A program made the position numbers and the translations under genes. A model generated the notes under the pieces. That model was not told the origin of the DNA, ran no database searches, and saw only the letters and a program-made list of their open reading frames with translations. This document shows, one piece after another, positions 5,403 through 8,334 of a DNA stretch of 8,334 bases (its first letter is position 1; the number at the start of each line of letters is the position of its first letter). Origin of the DNA: JAZDMK01 sp043800975 (GTDB lineage: Bacteria > Bacteroidota > Bacteroidia > Bacteroidales > JAHJDW01); NCBI GenBank assembly GCA_043800975.1, contig JAZDMK010000207.1, positions 1 to 8,334 of the forward strand, given 5' to 3'.

Positions 5403-7163
5403 ATGAGTACGCCGAAAAAGCCCCAACCCAAGCGTAAGCCTCAGCCGCAAACACCCTATAAAAAGGTGGCGGTTAAATCTCCTGCCAAAGGAGGTGTTAA
5501 AGAACCTTTGTTTCAAAGGCTTGAAAAATGGTTTGAAAGAAACGATAAGAATCTTTTCTACATTTTATGTGGTTTATGCATTTTGTTTTCATTTTTACTG
5601 TTCAATGCCAGAATAAGTGAAGGAGGCGACGACTCTTCTTATGTAGAAGGCGGTTATAACTTTGCTAAGAATTTTACAGGCTATTATTATTCCTTCAATG
5701 CCCCGTTTTATCCGATGTTCCTTAGTATTCCCATTGCTATGTTCGGATTGAAAATAATTCTCCTGAAAGCACTTTCTGTTATTTTCAATTTCTTTAGTTT
5801 TTATTTTTTCTACAAAGCATTTCGCAAAAGAATCCCCTACTTCGTTTTGTATCCTGTGCTTTTTATCATTGCTATCAATTCGAGTTTACTTTATTACGCA
5901 AGCCAGACCTACAACGAAGCATTCTTTATGTTCTTCCAGTCGTTGATGTTTCTGGCCGTGTCATACCTGATCACCGCCATGGAAAAGTCGGGGCTCAATC
6001 TGAAAGCCACGATGCGCCAATGGCTCATGGTGGGTTTGCTGATTTTTATTCTTTCCATGTCTAAAAACATTGCTATTGTTGCGCTGGGGTCTTTGATTAT
6101 CTATCTGATTTTTATCAAAAAATACAAGGCCATTTTATATGCAATCGGAGCATTTTTAGTTTTTAAAATTCCGTTTGAAATTCTAAAAAAGCTGATTTGG
6201 GGAAGCATCGGACAGTACGGATCTCAATCGAAAATATTATTGCAGAAACATCCTTACGATGCAACACAGGGTCAGGAGGATCTTTTTGGTTTCTTTGGAA
6301 GATTTTATGACAATACGTTGTTGTATTTTTCAAAACGCTTTTTTCAGATTATGGGCGTATCGCCTGAAACTGCAAAAGAAACCAGTGGCTTTGTTGCACT
6401 GATTGTGATTGTTCTTTTGCTAATCGGATTATGGAGAATATTAAAATCAAAAAACAGAATACTACTTTACACTGTGCTTTATTCTGCAGCTATGATTGCA
6501 GGAAGTTTCTTTATTCTGCAGGCAGCATGGGATCAACCACGTATCATTCTGATTTTTGTACCTCTGATGCTTTTAATTATACTTTTTGGTATTTATGATT
6601 TGCTTGCAAAATCTTCGGGCGCTGCACAAACAATTTATCTGTATATCATCATCGGAATTACTATTCCCGGTTTGCTGAAAACATTTAATAAATCAAGTGA
6701 GAATGTTCCCATACTTTCTAAAAATCTGGGCGGAAACCTCTATTATGGCTATACACCGGATTGGGAAAATTATCTGCGAATGAGTGAATGGTGTGGAAAA
6801 AATCTGAAGGATCCAAGTTATGTTGCCTGTCGCAAAGGATCCATGTCATTTATTTATTCCGGTGGAAAGGCTTTCTTTAATGTGCCAAAAGTAAGACCTG
6901 AACCGAAAGTTAAAGATACAAATCCGGATCCCGATTCAGTTTTAAATTATCTGAAACAGAATAAAGTAACGCATGTTATTCTTGCCAGTATTCGTGTAAA
7001 TCCTACCATGGCTTCTACTCCCAAAGGCGGATATATCAATACACTTCACAGAATGCTGGGCCCGATAGCACAAAAGTATCCCCAGAAATTAAAGATGGTT
7101 CATCAAGAGGGTGACAACTTGAATGAGCCTGCATACCTTTACGAAATACTTTACAATAAGTGA
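5403..7163 (+). CDS. GT-C fold membrane glycosyltransferase (GT39/ArnT-like)
   Basis: Polytopic inner-membrane protein of 586 residues, predicted to transfer a sugar from a polyprenyl-phosphate donor to an acceptor on the periplasmic side. A basic, proline- and lysine-rich cytoplasmic tail (about 1-50) precedes the first helix (51-68). The first outer loop carries SEGGDDSSYVEGG with an acidic pair D76-D77, the usual place of the catalytic Asp in GT-C enzymes, followed by FNAPFYPMFL, which resembles the family's pattern after the first loop. Further helices lie at about 106-135, 146-162, 172-191, 207-237, 242-258, 328-345, 353-372, 379-400 and 409-425. The DQPRIILIFVPLML segment (377-390) is typical of late GT39 helices. 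Residues from about 435 on are a soluble, probably periplasmic domain. Its stop overlaps the GTG start of the methyltransferase-GT2 gene by 4 bases, so the two are probably translationally coupled. Sugar and acceptor are unknown; mannose is a guess from context. Confidence 0.85.
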   Translation: MSTPKKPQPKRKPQPQTPYKKVAVKSPAKGGVKEPLFQRLEKWFERNDKNLFYILCGLCILFSFLLFNARISEGGDDSSYVEGGYNFAKNFTGYYYSFNAPFYPMFLSIPIAMFGLKIILLKALSVIFNFFSFYFFYKAFRKRIPYFVLYPVLFIIAINSSLLYYASQTYNEAFFMFFQSLMFLAVSYLITAMEKSGLNLKATMRQWLMVGLLIFILSMSKNIAIVALGSLIIYLIFIKKYKAILYAIGAFLVFKIPFEILKKLIWGSIGQYGSQSKILLQKHPYDATQGQEDLFGFFGRFYDNTLLYFSKRFFQIMGVSPETAKETSGFVALIVIVLLLIGLWRILKSKNRILLYTVLYSAAMIAGSFFILQAAWDQPRIILIFVPLMLLIILFGIYDLLAKSSGAAQTIYLYIIIGITIPGLLKTFNKSSENVPILSKNLGGNLYYGYTPDWENYLRMSEWCGKNLKDPSYVACRKGSMSFIYSGGKAFFNVPKVRPEPKVKDTNPDPDSVLNYLKQNKVTHVILASIRVNPTMASTPKGGYINTLHRMLGPIAQKYPQKLKMVHQEGDNLNEPAYLYEILYNK

Positions 7164-8334
7164 GTACTGAAAAAAAAATATTAGTCAGTTATTTCGACAG
7201 GCAGGCTCCCAAACGCAAGCGGAAACGCAGGCTGAACCGTTATTACTGGAATGATATAACAAAACTAATCCGGTATTTTTCGAACGAAGATTGTTCTGTT
7301 CTTGAAGTAGGTTGTGGTGCGGGCGAATTACTTGCAGCTATTCCTGCAAAACAAAAAACCGGAATTGACTTTAGTCCTGCCATGATTGAAGTGGCAAAAG
7401 AAAAGTGCCCCGATGCTGAATTTTTTGTCATGGATGCAAACAAAATTGCACTTGAAAAAAAGTATGATCTGATTATTCTTTCCAATCTGGTTGGCTATCT
7501 GGACGATGTGCAGCAAGTATTATTGCAGCTGAAACCGCTTTGTCATGAAAGAACAAAGATCGTTGTCACTTATTACAATTACGTCTGGGAACCTTTTTTA
7601 AAGTTTGCTGAACTGATCGGATTAAAACGCAGACAACCCAAGCAGAACTGGCTTTCGCTGAACGATATCAATAATCTTCTGAATATTTCAGGATTTGATG
7701 TCTACAGAAACACACGCAGAATGCTGATCCCCGTCTACATTCCCATTCTTGCAGAAATCTTTAACGGATTTTTTGCACGCATGCCATTCTTTCGTCAGCT
7801 GTGTCTGAATTTTTTCACCTTCGCGAAACCAACATCAACGCTTAGTTCGGAAGACTCAGATCAAAGATATTCTGTTTCTGTGATTATTCCTGCGCGGAAT
7901 GAAAGCGGAAATATTGAAAATGCAATTTTGCGAACACCGCAACTGGGAAAGCATACCGAAATTATTTTCATTGAAGGAAATTCCACCGATGATACCTGGG
8001 ATGCCATTCAAAAGGTTTCTCAAAAATATGCTTCCACCCATGATATCAAAACGGGAAGGCAGCCTGGAAAAGGGAAATACGATGCTGTGAAAACCGGATT
8101 CGATATTGCTACAGGAGATATTCTGATGATTCTCGATGCAGACCTGACTGTTCCTCCTGAAGATTTAACAAAATTCTATACAGCCATTGCTTCCGGAAAA
8201 GGTGATTTTGTCAATGGCTCCCGCCTTGTGTATCCCATGGAAAAAGAAGCCATGCGTTTTCTGAATCTGATGGGAAATAAATTTTTCGGTATGGCATTCA
8301 CATGGCTACTCGAACAGAAATTTAAAGATACGCT
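7160..8334 (+). CDS. SAM-dependent methyltransferase fused to family 2 glycosyltransferase (3' end outside window)
   Basis: Open to the window edge, with 391 complete codons. The start is GTG at 7160, directly preceded by an in-frame TAA (7157-7159) and overlapping the GT-C stop as GTGA. The first in-frame ATG (7382) would cut away the SAM-binding motif, so GTG is the only sensible start. The N-terminal half is a class I methyltransferase: LEVGCGAGEL (motif I, E49-G55), GIDFSPAMI (68-76, acidic D70 for the ribose) and YDLIILSNLVGYLDD (motif around 102-116). A basic stretch KRKRKRR (20-26 region) precedes it. After a linker (about 215-235) a GT-A domain follows: VSVIIPARNESGNI (241-254), EGNSTDD (272-278), a PGKGK-DAVKTGF segment, DADLTVPPED (DXD motif D326/D328), and GNKFF...KDTL at the edge. 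This series resembles polyprenyl-phosphate mannose/glucose synthases (DPM1-like), where KDTLCGTK is typical. The GT half probably loads a nucleotide sugar on polyprenyl phosphate. The methyltransferase substrate is unknown. Membrane helices after the GT domain, if any, would be outside the window. Confidence 0.9.
   Translation, partial: MSTEKKILVSYFDRQAPKRKRKRRLNRYYWNDITKLIRYFSNEDCSVLEVGCGAGELLAAIPAKQKTGIDFSPAMIEVAKEKCPDAEFFVMDANKIALEKKYDLIILSNLVGYLDDVQQVLLQLKPLCHERTKIVVTYYNYVWEPFLKFAELIGLKRRQPKQNWLSLNDINNLLNISGFDVYRNTRRMLIPVYIPILAEIFNGFFARMPFFRQLCLNFFTFAKPTSTLSSEDSDQRYSVSVIIPARNESGNIENAILRTPQLGKHTEIIFIEGNSTDDTWDAIQKVSQKYASTHDIKTGRQPGKGKYDAVKTGFDIATGDILMILDADLTVPPEDLTKFYTAIASGKGDFVNGSRLVYPMEKEAMRFLNLMGNKFFGMAFTWLLEQKFKDT

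Noticed and set aside
7243..7485. Minus-strand open frames opposite the methyltransferase domain (also 7328-7516, 7856-8041 and plus 7899-8090)
   Set aside because: All are shadows of the methyltransferase-GT2 gene, whose frame carries the conserved motifs throughout.

Overview
The window looks like chromosome from a member of the Bacteroidota. It is AT-rich, most genes lack a Shine-Dalgarno sequence, and the tRNA does not encode its CCA end. Octamers matching the Bacteroidota sigma promoter box TAnnTTTG sit just upstream of several genes. One gene joins an M56 (BlaR1-type) peptidase to a TonB C-terminal domain, an arrangement familiar from this phylum. The class or genus cannot be read from the sequence.

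Layout, left to right: (1) 37-1275, a plus-strand membrane metallopeptidase/TonB-domain protein closed by a clear intrinsic terminator at 1295-1330. (2) 1439-2779, a plus-strand phosphomannomutase/phosphoglucomutase with its own promoter-like box. (3) 2776-4623, a minus-strand LTA-synthase/sulfatase-fold membrane enzyme that meets the mutase tail to tail with a 4-base overlap. (4) 4687-4759, a minus-strand tRNA-Arg(TCT) with a promoter-like box before it and a hairpin after it. (5) 4829-5254, a small minus-strand YbjN-domain protein with a strong terminator. (6) 5403-7163, a plus-strand GT-C (GT39/ArnT-like) membrane glycosyltransferase. (7) 7160 to the window end, a plus-strand fusion of a SAM-dependent methyltransferase and a family 2 glycosyltransferase. 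It starts at a GTG that overlaps the stop codon of gene 6, and the window edge cuts it off.

How the genes may work together: the last two genes form a translationally coupled pair. The family 2 glycosyltransferase half resembles polyprenyl-phosphate sugar synthases (DPM1-like), and GT-C enzymes use polyprenyl-phosphate sugars as donors. The pair could therefore load a sugar on the lipid carrier and transfer it outside the inner membrane. The phosphomannomutase could supply a GDP-mannose precursor, but it lies in a separate transcription unit and that link is inference. The LTA-synthase-like enzyme is also an envelope-modifying enzyme, so most of the window concerns the cell envelope.

The gene families are individually known and I see no CRISPR array, mobile element or clear defence system. 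The most noteworthy items are the methyltransferase-GT2 fusion coupled to a GT-C enzyme, the peptidase-TonB fusion, and the compact tRNA region that forces a shorter start for the LTA-synthase-like gene.
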